Origin: Spirosoma rhododendri
GTDB taxonomy: Bacteria > Bacteroidota > Bacteroidia > Cytophagales > Spirosomataceae
Length of the DNA stretch: 64,000 nucleotides
Assembly: GCF_012849055.1 (NCBI RefSeq)
Contig: NZ_CP051677.1
Span: 2,618,501 to 2,682,500, forward strand
Direction of reading: 5' to 3'
Part shown: piece by piece, positions 9,101 to 17,056 of the stretch
Numbering within the stretch: position 1 is the stretch's first letter
How the letters are laid out: each line of letters opens with the position of its first letter
Position numbers and translations under genes: made by a program
The notes under the pieces: generated by a model
Database searches by the model: none
The model's input: the letters and a program-made list of their open reading frames with translations, nothing else
Told to the model about the DNA's origin: nothing

Positions 9101-10002
9101 ATCCGGCCGTAACGACCGGCGCGCTTGAGGCCGGGGGCAACCTTCAGAACCCGCGCACGGTCCGGCTGTTTTTCTGGTGCAACGGGCGTAACTACGAACG
9201 CACGATCGATATTCAGCAACTACGCTTCATTACAGGAGTCACGACCGCCAGTGTGGCGCCGACCCCAACCCCAACGCCGACGACACCAACTTTCGCAACG
9301 TCGGGTAAGGTGTATACCATCAAAGCAAAGCAAAGCGCTAAGTTCATAGATGTCTCCGGGCAGTCAGTGGCTGATGGTGAATCGATTATCCAATGGACGT
9401 ACAACGGTGGAAAAAACCAACAGTGGAAATTAACGCAGGCTACGGGTAGCTATTTCACGTTTCAGTCGGTAAACAGCGGGAAAGTGCTGGATATAGTATC
9501 TGCCTCGACTGCCGACGGTGCGAAGGTGAATCAGTGGTCGGCTAATGGGCAGACAAACCAGCAGTTCAAATTGGTCGATGCGGGTAGCGGGTACGTTAAC
9601 ATCGTCGTCAACAACAGTCAGAAATGTCTGGACATAACCAACCAATCGACGGCCGACGGCGCGGCTATCGTGCAAAACACCTGTGGAGGAAGCGACAGTC
9701 AGAAATTCCTGCTCTCGGAAATCGCGTCGGGTTCGGGCCGGCTGTCGGCGGTGGATATCCAGCCGGAAGCGGGTTTTAACTTGTTTGCTTACCCGAATCC
9801 GGCGACGGACCTGATAACGATTACGGGGGCAAAAGATCAGCTCGTGACATTCACCGATCTGACGGGCCATACGCTGCTGGAAGTTACCTGCGTCAGCGAT
9901 GCCGAGCAGGTGTCGGTGCAGTCACTGCCGATGGGTTCGTACATCGTCCGGCGGCACAGCGCGCTTAACCCTGTAAGCCAGAAACTGCTGATCGTGCGAT
10001 AG
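6172..10002 (+). CDS. T9SS-exported multidomain protein with ricin-type lectin domain
   Basis: About 1276 residues. I chose GTG at 6172 (MKYFFTVAST...) because it gives a normal signal peptide ending near QSYSQ; a TTG at 6166 is also in frame. Residues 25-105 look like a FlgD-type Ig domain (WDGLDDKGQTAANATYDIRL). A long beta-propeller-like part with NHL-style units follows (DGSFWVGDSGNYRVQHY). After a TPTPTPTT linker near residue 1030-1040 comes a ricin B-type beta-trefoil with repeated Q-W/F units (NQQWKLT, NQQFKLV, SQKFLLS). The last ~75 residues are a T9SS type A sorting domain (FNLFAYPNPATDLITITG), so the protein should be surface-attached or secreted. Likely a carbohydrate-binding or -degrading surface protein. 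It converges with the TonB gene, leaving only 5 bases between stops. Confidence 0.88.
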   Translation: MKYFFTVASTLILVLALSIQSYSQTRRSVPFSFNLSANAQTSAGVFAKDGTLVRTLWSGVSLNAGAYTKYWDGLDDKGQTAANATYDIRLISNNVSYTWEGVIGNSSFGNSQGNGLQRAFIRTKGMAIAGDYAYYGAGYAEGNPSQARFALSNPQQRLDFFPKGSTDQATLFVATDGKLVYWAGYDGYDNGNKWFVFATRTADNGEQSFANGQALKMAMGRTYASAIDVINGAAGVVTGMAVQKNGKYLFVSHKSRHQIRVLDKTTGNLVQSLFFNDAAGLSVDGQDNLWIINGNTVSRFTVNNDGTLSNATLSLSGLNSPMALAVSPDNQTVVVADGGDSQQVKAYSNSTGASVWTLGQAGGYRTDPTVANDKFYFSDASGGINDTFVAFAPDGSFWVGDSGNYRVQHYSAGRSYIDRIMYLQNNYSSFIDQNNPNRLFAEFLEFAVDYSKPLGGTNGSWTLVKNWRAAMPANYFESLTINHTYITNIFRDVLTLSNGRVYGFLRRFNDNKWVLAELPANGPLRITKIAFDAQNRYTYHIASDGSLRQSANNINGTSGSVVWESRRLTGFDADNDPVWAPATSYASAPVNSGGEPINWYGGQSRTGETTSSGVVVSFDEGKINGPTGAGYHLGGLRVGDNKWLWKTAMATTAAYKGPYPNDGAYDVGNGVEYGGGGIAVLDRSIFWNYHGEFWKGSQVNKWQHVYDNGLLLGIFGKTGPEVRIEAPDGRPVAGMAGNVYFGTAVRASNGVTYLYHGEESGWGGIHRWRIDNMQSIQEQVIGLKSLDSYAVSTTTPGTEGIDLLSGLSPSSVLQDGTAGWNRNPAAENTAGADNKWTAKTSIMSYDRFASPDLYVNFSKASTQYTVTRDLGNNTNLGSWSLQGVISFDNTNPNNGTPGQSDSGGSYFEVLDNAGKVLARLYNQVFFDQAGTPVKTMGNGQQIAQGYYFDPASAVGSAADAINISLSNGSLTIKYRDYPAVTTGALEAGGNLQNPRTVRLFFWCNGRNYERTIDIQQLRFITGVTTASVAPTPTPTPTTPTFATSGKVYTIKAKQSAKFIDVSGQSVADGESIIQWTYNGGKNQQWKLTQATGSYFTFQSVNSGKVLDIVSASTADGAKVNQWSANGQTNQQFKLVDAGSGYVNIVVNNSQKCLDITNQSTADGAAIVQNTCGGSDSQKFLLSEIASGSGRLSAVDIQPEAGFNLFAYPNPATDLITITGAKDQLVTFTDLTGHTLLEVTCVSDAEQVSVQSLPMGSYIVRRHSALNPVSQKLLIVR

Positions 10003-10007
10003 GCGAA

Positions 10008-12867
10008 CTACTTGAACAGTTCGTCGAAGGTCAGGCCCAGATAGTACATCGCCCCGATGCGGGCGAGGCCGTATCCCTGCGCGTAGTAGGTGTTGAAGAG
10101 GTTGGTGCCGCCGAGTTTGAGTACGGTTTTGAGTTCGGGCAGTCTGTAGGAAAACTGCGCGTCGACGCTGCTCCAGGCGGGTAGCCACACGTCGCCCTGC
10201 GTGATGCCCTGCTCATACCACATCCGGTCGGTCCAGCGGTAAGCGAGCGTCATACCCAGCCGGTTTGTCAGGTACGGGTTGCTCAGGGCAACAGTGTAGC
10301 GGTTGGCGGGCGAATTGAAGTACGTTCGGCCTAACTGGGCAACTTCAGGATTGCTCGTCAACCGTTGTACGACCGGTGCTCCCGCCCGGTCGTTGCGGAC
10401 ATTGCCACTGGCGTCGCGCAGGGTAACCAGGCCGATTTGATGTGTGAAGTTGCCGCTGAGCGTGTAGCCCCGGGCGAAGCTGTAATCGATACCGATACTG
10501 GCCCCCGGACAAAAAAATCGTTGGGGCTATTTCGGTTCAGCAGCAACGTGCGGTAGCTGGTTGGGGTGAGCAGGGACGATACCCCGGCGGTGGCCGACAG
10601 TGGCTGGTAGACCAGTTCGGGCGTGATCAGATCGGTATAGTGGCTACTGAAGTAAGCGCCATCGATCGCTAGTTTTCCGTTGATGAGGGCTTTGTACCCC
10701 ACCTCCCACGTGCTGACTTTTTCGGTACGCATCGGCTCGGCCGACACCGTCAATGGCTGGGGGGCGTTTGCGGCTGTGGGCGCACGCTGGTAAACGACTG
10801 CGTCGGTTTGCCGGTAAGCCCGGTTGGTATCAAGCCCGGCTGCGCGGTAAGCGACGGCCATACCGCCAACCTCCCCAGCCAGGCTACGGGGTGCGATGCC
10901 GAACAGCTGATCGGGGGAAGGATTGCGAAACGCCGACTGCCATGAAGCCCGGAACACGTGTACGCCCAGCTGAACGGCTACTGATGCCCGGGGGTAAACC
11001 CGCCCGTTACGTACTGATTTTTGTCGTACCGAACCGCCACCAGTGGCCGGACTGTCACAGGGCCCAGCGCCACCGTTTTGGCTGCCTGCACGTAACCCCC
11101 GGTTTCGTTGATGGTGTATTCCGCGCCATTGGGCTGACGGGCAAACAGCGTACCACCCGATTCGAGTAGGTACTGCCGAAAACTGGCTCCGACTGTTACC
11201 TCAACGATGTCTGCCAGCGCCGATACCGTATACATGCCTTCGTAGTGCCACAGCTGCGAATTGTCGCGGAAGCGCAGGCCAAGCGCACGGGGTGTGCCGG
11301 GAATAGAGTCGGTATTGGCCGTGTTGGCGAACGCGTCGCGAACCCGGTTAAAATCGGTCGAACCGGGCAGGTAACGACCGCGGTTGGCGGTGAAGCGGGC
11401 GTCGCCGATCGACACTTTGTTTTCGACGTAAGCCAGCCCCACTTCGGCCGCCCACTGATTCAGCGATTTCCAGCTGTTGTTGACGGCTCTGGCTGTCAGG
11501 CCAATGTTCCAGCCTTCCGCCTGTTGCTGCGTCGTGTAGACGCGGACAAAGAAATTGTCGCCTTTGATTTCGGCCCTGAACTGGTTGCGCCGATAGTTCG
11601 GGAGGTAGTTGCGGAACCCGGCCGTCTCGATCAGATTGCCGTTGCCGAAATACCAGCCTATGCTTGCTTCTACGTTACTGCCAAACCGGTAATGCAGCGA
11701 CGCATTTGCCCGGTTGTTGAACACCCGGCCCTGATTGCCCAGCAGATCGAGTTCGGTGTAGCCAGTTCGCGTAACGAGTTTGTTTTGCAGGCTGGTATTG
11801 GCGTAGCTGGCCGGAAAGCGAAAGGCACCCCCGTTGCTCAGATCGTCGCCGTAGCTATTGACGCCATCGTATTCAAAGTTGGTGTTGGGGTCGTTGTTGG
11901 GGCGAAATGCAAGGCCCGTTGCCAGACCGCTCCGGCTGGCGTCGATCGCGAAAAAGCCGGGGCGGGTCGCTGCCGATCTATCGGTATAATCGTCGGCGAT
12001 GAAGTCGGTGCCGGTCAGCCGCTGAAAATTTACTTTCACCGCCAGGCGGTCGCCCAGTTGCAGGGCGTAGCGCAGGCCGTAGTCGGCGTAGGTTTTGGGG
12101 CCAAAACCGGGTTTGCCGAAGTTGTTGGCCCCCAGCGTTGCCCGAACACTCAGCCCCTGATACTCAAACGGGCTTTTGCTGGTCGTCAGCATCAGCCCCT
12201 GTAAGGCGTCGGGACCGTACTGAGCCGATGAAGCGCCGGGCCGTAGTTCGATCGTTTCAACGTCCAGGTCGGGCAGGCCCGCTACGTTACCGAACCCGAA
12301 GCCAAGCCCCGGTGAGCGATTGTCCATGCCATCAATCAACTGCACCACCCGCCCATTGGTCGTTGAGCCAAACCCCCGCATGTTGACGGATTTAAACAGG
12401 AAACTGGACGTCAGCAGATCGACGCCCTTGATGTTCTGCAACGCATCGAAGGGCGATAGGGCGGGGGAGCTGGCCAGATGACGCGTCTGGATTTTTTCGA
12501 CCGTGACGCCTTCCAGCGGCTGTTCGTCGGTGGCTTTGCTATCGGCTGTCAGCACTGTTTCGGGCACGGCAACTTCGGCACGCAGCTGTACATCGACGGC
12601 GCGAAAGTTGCCGCTACGTACCTTGATTCGCTCGTCGCGGTAACCGGTTCGCGAAATCAGCAGGAGCAGGGGTAATGAATGATCGGTTGGCAGCGAAAAT
12701 GTACCATTGGGTAGCGAAACGGTACTGGCTGAGGTGCCCTGGATACTAAGTTTAACCCCTCCCAAAGGTTGCTGCTGCTCATCGGTAACCGTGCCGCCCA
12801 GAATAAGCTGGGCGTGCACTGCCGTCAGCGTGAGCCAGCCGATCAGGAGTAGAACGTAACGTTTCAT
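10008..12867 (-). pseudogene. TonB-dependent receptor, interrupted by two single-base frameshifts
   Basis: Together the three frames encode about 953 residues, a normal length for this family. Signal peptide MKRYVLLLIGWLTLTAVHAQ; carboxypeptidase-regulatory-like domain at about 22-95; plug domain at about 115-230 (VETIELRPGASSAQYGPDAL); then the outer-membrane barrel, ending in an aromatic/lysine C-terminus (YYLGLTFDELFK). Frame break 1 is in the G run at 10990-10994: one extra base gives GGFTPRASVAVQLG instead of a stop. Frame break 2 is in the C run at 10502-10506: one extra base gives FFVRGASIGIDYS and joins the last part. Both are one-base losses in homopolymers, so the gene is probably intact in the organism. 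A TAnnTTTG box (TATTTTTG) lies on the minus strand at 12913-12920. The substrate is unknown; uptake of a glycan or chelate is typical. Confidence 0.85.
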
Positions 12868-12912
12868 AAGCGGTTGGAAAAGCATCTATGACGAGGCTAT
12901 CGTAAAGATTAA

Positions 12913-12920
12913 CAAAAATA
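12913..12920 (-). promoter_or_regulatory. Bacteroidetes -7 promoter element for TonB receptor
   Basis: TATTTTTG on the minus strand is a full match to TAnnTTTG, 45 bases before the ATG at 12867. I saw no convincing -33 TTG at the normal spacing. Confidence 0.45.
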
Positions 12921-13164
12921 GCCCTTAAACAACCCCCCAGTCTACCAGATGCCGGTAATCCTACCTACCGATTCAGCGGAAATACATACCAGCAGCGGAC
13001 AAACCGGCTCTGACATCACCCCGGCAACTGACGGCTGCGGGGCAGAGTCGCTTACCTAAACTGGGAACTTAACGGCTGCTTTTAGTGTGAATTGGCCGGG
13101 TTTGTCACGCACCAGACCCATCGACCAACGTTCTGCACCGGTCGCTGCGTATGTGCTTCCCATT

Positions 13165-13911
13165 ATGTCATACCGATTACCCGCCGTATTGTTCCTGTTG
13201 CTGTTTAGTGCCACTACTCTTCAAGCGCAAACCGCCCCGACCTACACCGTTACCCCCCAGCAGCAGACGTGGCTGGGCTACCTCAACCAGACCCGACTGA
13301 GTAAGCACTGGGGCCTTTGGCTGGATATCCACACCCGCCGGACCAGCTCGTTTCTCGACCGCTGGAGTATGCACCTCGTCAGGCCGGGCATCATCTACTA
13401 TCCGTCCGACAACATCCGTGTGGTGGGGGGCTACACGTTCGCCAGACTTTACGCCCAGACAACGCCCGCCCCGACGCGCACCGAACACCGGCCGTGGCAG
13501 CAGATCAGCGTCGATACCCGGTACGGTCGCCTGCTGACCACGCAGCGGCTGCGCGTCGAGGAACGATTTATTCAGCGTACCAGCGGCTCCGAACTTCTCG
13601 ATACCTACGGGTTCAACTGGCGTTTTCGGCTCATGCTGACGTTGCAATACCCGCTCATTCGCTCTGTAACGGCCCGGCATGTTCCATTGGCCGTATTTCA
13701 AAATGAGGTAATGGTCAACGCGGGTCATCAGATCACCTACAACGTGTTCGATCAGAATCGATTATTTGTCGGCATCACGTACCCCTTTAGCAAATCGCTG
13801 TCAGTGCAGGCGGGGTACATGAACCAGTTCACCCAACAGCCGTCCGGCAACGCCTTCGTGAGCAATCACATTGCCCGGGTGTTTTTGATTCACAACATTT
13901 CCAAAGAGTGA
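13165..13911 (+). CDS. DUF2490-type outer-membrane protein
   Basis: 248 residues from the ATG at 13165, chosen because it begins a good signal peptide (MSYRLPAVLFLLLFSATTLQAQ); an upstream in-frame start would add a non-signal leader. The rest alternates hydrophobic and polar residues with recurring aromatic strand ends (HWGLWLDIHTRRTS, RLRVEERFIQ, NRLFVGITYPF), typical of the DUF2490 beta-barrel family found throughout Bacteroidetes. These are thought to be small outer-membrane proteins of unknown substrate. It is divergent from the TonB receptor gene, about 300 bases away, and convergent with the PEBP-like gene; its stop codon sits inside the left arm of the shared terminator hairpin. Confidence 0.75.
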   Translation: MSYRLPAVLFLLLFSATTLQAQTAPTYTVTPQQQTWLGYLNQTRLSKHWGLWLDIHTRRTSSFLDRWSMHLVRPGIIYYPSDNIRVVGGYTFARLYAQTTPAPTRTEHRPWQQISVDTRYGRLLTTQRLRVEERFIQRTSGSELLDTYGFNWRFRLMLTLQYPLIRSVTARHVPLAVFQNEVMVNAGHQITYNVFDQNRLFVGITYPFSKSLSVQAGYMNQFTQQPSGNAFVSNHIARVFLIHNISKE

Positions 13912-13965
13912 AAGAGCGAAAGAGTGATCTTGCCGGATGGCCACTCTTTCGCTCTTTCGCTCTTT
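13903..13965. terminator. Bidirectional terminator built from CTCTTTC repeats
   Basis: A 24-base left arm at 13903-13926 pairs with 13942-13965 with one mismatch, leaving a 15-base loop. The right arm continues as near-tandem 8-base units ([G/A]CTCTTTC) to 13979. It separates two convergent genes and is followed by T-rich sequence, so it probably ends transcription from both sides. Confidence 0.75.
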
Positions 13966-13979
13966 CACTCTTTCACTCT

Positions 13980-14570
13980 TTATTTCTCAAACAGCCCCGT
14001 TAGCTCGCCGTATTCCAGAATATGCCCCTGCATGGCGTCGAGCAGGTTTTGGCGGTCGGGGATGCGGTTGAACGAAAGTGTGGTATCGAGGGCATACACG
14101 CGGAACGTGTAGCGGTGTCGGTCGAAGGGGGGGCAGGGCGGTACAAAACGCTGTTCGTTCATACCGTTGTCGCCAAGCTTGCCGCCCAGCAACAGCATCT
14201 GCTCAGGTGTAACGCCTTCCGGGAGGCTGCGAACCGTGGGCGGCAGGTTGTACACAACCCAATGCGAAAAATTGAAAATGGGGAAACGGGCCAGCACAGC
14301 ATCGTAATCGGTAGCCAGCAGCGCATAACTTCTGACACCTGCTGTGGTACTGCTCCAATCCAGGGCGGGGGAGTTGCCCGGCCCCTTGCAGCTACAGGCC
14401 ATCGGCAGGTCGCCACCGGGCGGAAACGATTGGCTCGACAGCGTTATGGTTCTGGGTAATGTCGCCAGAGTAATATCTTCTTCACGGCGATGGCCCCTCG
14501 CCCGAATGTGCAGCACGAGCAATAGTAGAATCAGTACGATAAGAAAACCTGTCAGGATTCGCCAAATCAT
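13980..14570 (-). CDS. YbhB/YbcL-type PEBP (Raf kinase inhibitor-like) protein, membrane anchored
   Basis: 196 residues from the ATG at 14570 (MIWRILTGFLIVLILLLLVL), giving a single N-terminal transmembrane anchor. The rest is a phosphatidylethanolamine-binding-like domain, with PALDWS, the ligand-pocket segments FSHWVVYNLPP and PPCPPFDRHRYTFRVYALD, and the usual C-terminal GELTGLF. Bacterial members have uncertain function; binding of small ligands is known for the fold. An upstream start would add 15 residues, but a near-consensus -7 element (TTTATTTG, minus strand 14574-14581) ends 3 bases before ATG 14570 and supports the shorter form. It converges with the DUF2490 gene. Confidence 0.85.
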   Translation of the reverse strand: MIWRILTGFLIVLILLLLVLHIRARGHRREEDITLATLPRTITLSSQSFPPGGDLPMACSCKGPGNSPALDWSSTTAGVRSYALLATDYDAVLARFPIFNFSHWVVYNLPPTVRSLPEGVTPEQMLLLGGKLGDNGMNEQRFVPPCPPFDRHRYTFRVYALDTTLSFNRIPDRQNLLDAMQGHILEYGELTGLFEK

Positions 14571-14649
14571 ACGCAAATAAAGAAGCCGGTTGTGTACGTT
14601 CGTCGTAGCTACCAACCGGCTCCCTGCAAGAAAGTTTGTTAAATGCGGA

Positions 14650-15351
14650 TTAAGCCGCTTTACTGCTCGTTGCCCGGCGCAGCGGCATCGCCCGTGGCGA
14701 GGGCTTGCTGTTCAGCGTTTCGTCGAGTACCTGCTCCGATACCATATCCAGGTGGTTGGCCCGTTTTAGCACGTAGTTAAACGGCAGGTTGAAGTAGTTG
14801 GCCACTTCGCTGCGGAAACTGTCGGGGAATTTCGACAGGCGCAGGCCAAAGAACTTCTGCACTTCGGCTTCGGGCAACAGAGCCGCGAGGGCCGCTTTTT
14901 CCGCTTCGGCCAGCAACTGCGCCCGCGAGGTATACAGATGATTCAGGCCGATGGATGCCGCCAGTATATTCAGGAACAGGTTCTTGTACATGGCCGACAG
15001 TTCGGCAGGCAAGATAATCCAGCCCTGCTCGCGGAACGTAGCCGAAAAGCCGGTCAGGCCCTGCTCTCCGCGAATCTCACCGGCGATCAGTTCAGTGGGA
15101 AACTGCATCCGGTTATCACCGCTGTCGGCGTCCAGTTTTTTGAGCCGGAACACCACCGCTTCGACGGGGCTTTTCTGAAACAACAGATCGGCGGGGATCA
15201 CCTGCGTGTTTTCCCACTGATCGGTCATGCGCATGAACAGGCTTTCGTTGACGGGCAGGTTTTCCGGCCCGCCCAGACTGATAAGCATCCGGCGGAAAGC
15301 CGCCAGAAAATCGATTTGGAGTTGATTCGGATTCGAGCGTCCTCGCTTCAT
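14650..15351 (-). CDS. Hypothetical protein, cytoplasmic
   Basis: 233 residues, no signal peptide or membrane helix. It starts MKRGRSNPNQLQIDFLAAFRR. A hydrophobic helical core lies near residues 115-140 (LPAELSAMYKNLFLNILAAS). The C-terminal part (FRSEVANYFNLPFNYVLKRANHL) is reminiscent of the helical end of ImmA/IrrE proteins, in which the polypeptide chooses a helix-turn-helix-like shape, but no HExxH zinc motif is present, so peptidase activity is not supported. A near-match to the -7 element (TATCTTTA) is found about 75 bases upstream. It is 80 bases downstream of nothing on its own strand and is followed by the PEBP-like gene, so the two may be co-transcribed. Function unknown. Confidence 0.65.
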   Translation of the reverse strand: MKRGRSNPNQLQIDFLAAFRRMLISLGGPENLPVNESLFMRMTDQWENTQVIPADLLFQKSPVEAVVFRLKKLDADSGDNRMQFPTELIAGEIRGEQGLTGFSATFREQGWIILPAELSAMYKNLFLNILAASIGLNHLYTSRAQLLAEAEKAALAALLPEAEVQKFFGLRLSKFPDSFRSEVANYFNLPFNYVLKRANHLDMVSEQVLDETLNSKPSPRAMPLRRATSSKAA

Positions 15352-15566
15352 CGGGTTGAGGTCATTGGGCTACCCAAACAGGCTCCCGCCGACGCATTAG
15401 TATGGTTGTCTGTTGTTTTTTTGGGATGATAAAGATACGCAATAATCACCTGATAGCAAGGCGGTATTATGAATAGATTGTGATGGTTTCAGGGTGAGAT
15501 ATCCCCTCACACATGAGATGGTATTGGACGTGGAATTGAACGCCTTTACGTCTAAACAATAGGCTA

Positions 15567-15596
15567 TTGGCGACTACTGTGCGTTGTGTAGATTTG
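15567..15596 (+). promoter_or_regulatory. Promoter of the Rpn-like gene; predicts a leaderless mRNA
   Basis: TTG at 15567-15569, then 19 bases, then TAGATTTG at 15589-15596, a full match to TAnnTTTG. Only CTGCG separates it from ATG 15602, so transcription should begin at or beside the start codon. Confidence 0.6.
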
Positions 15597-15601
15597 CTGC
15601 G

Positions 15602-16405
15602 ATGAACCGAAAAACTGACAAGCGGGAAGGCAACCAATACGACAAGATTGTCAAAGAGAACATTGACAGTATCATTCCTGCACTAATGAGCAGCGTACTG
15701 GGCTTTCGGGTAGAAGAAGCGGTTGTCATCCGGGAAAAGCTGCAACAAACGAAAGAAAAAGAGGCAGATGCACTGCGCATTGTGACAGCACCGGGCGGGG
15801 CCCAGTTTATTCTGCATCTGGAGTTTCAGGTAGACGACTACCTGAAAATGGTTTTCCGTATGGCTGATTACTGGGTACTGCTCAAATCGAAATACGGCCT
15901 TCCGGTTCGGCAGTTTGTTATCTACATTGGCAATCAATTGCCGAAAATGAAGACGGTACTCACCGAAGACGGCAACTATTTCCAGTTTCAGCTTATCAAC
16001 ATCACGCAGTTCGACTATCTGCGTTTCCTGACGTCAGACAATCCTGAAGAGGTAATTCTGTCTGTACTGGCGGATTTCGACCGGGAGAAATCCGATCAGG
16101 CACTGGGTCAAATTATTCACCGTCTGGAAGAAACTACCCCCGATCAGCGGACGTTTCAGAAGCATATGCGGCAGTTGCGGGTTTTGTCGAAACTGCGTAA
16201 TTTGGATTTAAAATTCGACGACATGATCCAGAACATGGATAAATACATTGATGCAGAGAATGATTATCTCTACATCAGGGCTAAAAAGGAGATCATATCG
16301 AATCTACTTACAAACACTGATTTTGCGCCGGACCGAATCGCGCAAATTGCCGGTGTCTCGCCCGAATTTGTGAGAACCGTGCAGCAGGAGGTTGCTGGCA
16401 AGTGA
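15602..16405 (+). CDS. Rpn/PD-(D/E)XK nuclease-family (transposase-like) protein
   Basis: 267 residues from ATG 15602 (MNRKTDKREGNQYDKIVKEN); the promoter position supports this start over one 18 bases upstream. The layout matches the Rpn/YhgA-like group of recombination-promoting nucleases: N-terminal KIVKENIDSIIP, then the nuclease core with the acidic and QF..H motif (ADALRIVTAPGG, FILHLEFQVDDYLKMVFRM) and the Tyr-rich region YLRFLTSDNPEEV. The C-terminus (PDRIAQIAGVSPEFVRTVQQ) is the short helical repeat seen in these proteins. E. coli Rpn proteins cut DNA and stimulate RecA-independent recombination; here activity is inferred. The gene stands alone between the hypothetical gene and a very strong terminator, as is usual for such mobile single genes. 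Confidence 0.75.
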   Translation: MNRKTDKREGNQYDKIVKENIDSIIPALMSSVLGFRVEEAVVIREKLQQTKEKEADALRIVTAPGGAQFILHLEFQVDDYLKMVFRMADYWVLLKSKYGLPVRQFVIYIGNQLPKMKTVLTEDGNYFQFQLINITQFDYLRFLTSDNPEEVILSVLADFDREKSDQALGQIIHRLEETTPDQRTFQKHMRQLRVLSKLRNLDLKFDDMIQNMDKYIDAENDYLYIRAKKEIISNLLTNTDFAPDRIAQIAGVSPEFVRTVQQEVAGK

Positions 16406-16414
16406 TGTTTGTGC

Positions 16415-16470
16415 AGAAAACAGGTGGGGTGTGGAAACTTGCATAAGTTTCCACACCCCACCTGTTTTCT
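16415..16470 (+). terminator. 26-bp perfect palindromic terminator
   Basis: Arms 16415-16440 and 16445-16470 are perfect complements over 26 bases, with loop GCAT. The right arm ends TGTTTTCT and is followed by TATT, so it fits an intrinsic terminator 9 bases after the Rpn-like gene's stop. Its perfection and length exceed ordinary terminators. Confidence 0.8.
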
Positions 16471-16572
16471 TATTCGCATCTAAACGCGCTGCACGGCTTG
16501 GGTAAGTCAACAGTCAACCAGCCTAATATGTCATTGGTATAGCGCCAATGTCAGGGCAGGAACGGCCTTCCG

Positions 16573-16794
16573 TTAGGCCCGTATGCAAAGGGGATGCATC
16601 GAGTACCAGCAGTTGATTTCAGGACGCCAGACGAACGTGAGCAGCTCCGACTGGACATTACCCGTAGGGGTAGTGATGTCCACCAAAACGGTGGTTTCCT
16701 GCTGTACAGATTGCGCAGGCTTGCTTTGTTGCAGTGCCTGAATTGGCCCGTAGTTGGCCGGATGGATCGTGTGGGAAATTTGTGTCGTATTCAT
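16573..16794 (-). CDS. Small hypothetical protein
   Basis: 73 residues if started at ATG 16794 (MNTTQISHTIHPANYGP); the frame stays open upstream to 16980, with another ATG at 16896. The sequence ends RPEINCWYSMHPLCIRA and has no signal peptide or recognised motif. It occupies the otherwise empty stretch between two strong hairpins (16415-16470 and 16982-17039). Coding status is doubtful: it may be a chance open frame. Confidence 0.3.
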   Translation of the reverse strand: MNTTQISHTIHPANYGPIQALQQSKPAQSVQQETTVLVDITTPTGNVQSELLTFVWRPEINCWYSMHPLCIRA

Positions 16795-16981
16795 CGTACA
16801 ATCAGTTTGTTGTTTTATGATGCCGCAGTACTCTACGGCCCTGCTAGTCAATGCCACCGTTTGTCCATTTTGTTTAACGAAACATCGATACTTCATAAAC
16901 AAAACCTGAATAGTTACAAGGGGTGACCAGCTGGGTGCGCGATGTGCTGACAGGCAGACACTACCGTTGGTAAACCCCACA

Positions 16982-17039
16982 ACGCCAACCGTCCGGCATC
17001 AGCAGTGTAGAGAGTCTGCTAATGCCGGACGGTTGGCGT
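16982..17039 (-). terminator. mutS2 terminator hairpin
   Basis: 18 perfect base pairs (16982-16999 with 17022-17039), one mismatch, then 5 more pairs (AGCAG/CTGCT) around a 10-base loop. It begins 18 bases past the mutS2 stop on the minus strand. No T-run follows, as is common for Bacteroidetes termini. Confidence 0.7.
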
Positions 17040-17056
17040 AATACTATGAATGTCAG

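Noticed and set aside
10753..12386. Plus-strand open frames of 82-319 codons opposite the TonB gene
   Set aside because: They are shadows of the receptor's reading frame; no motif matches.
10008..12867. Programmed ribosomal frameshifting in the TonB gene
   Set aside because: The runs are not slippery heptamers, there are two of them, and the same type of break occurs in five unrelated genes.
14650..15351. ImmA/IrrE metallopeptidase
   Set aside because: The helical C-terminus is reminiscent, but no HExxH motif is present.
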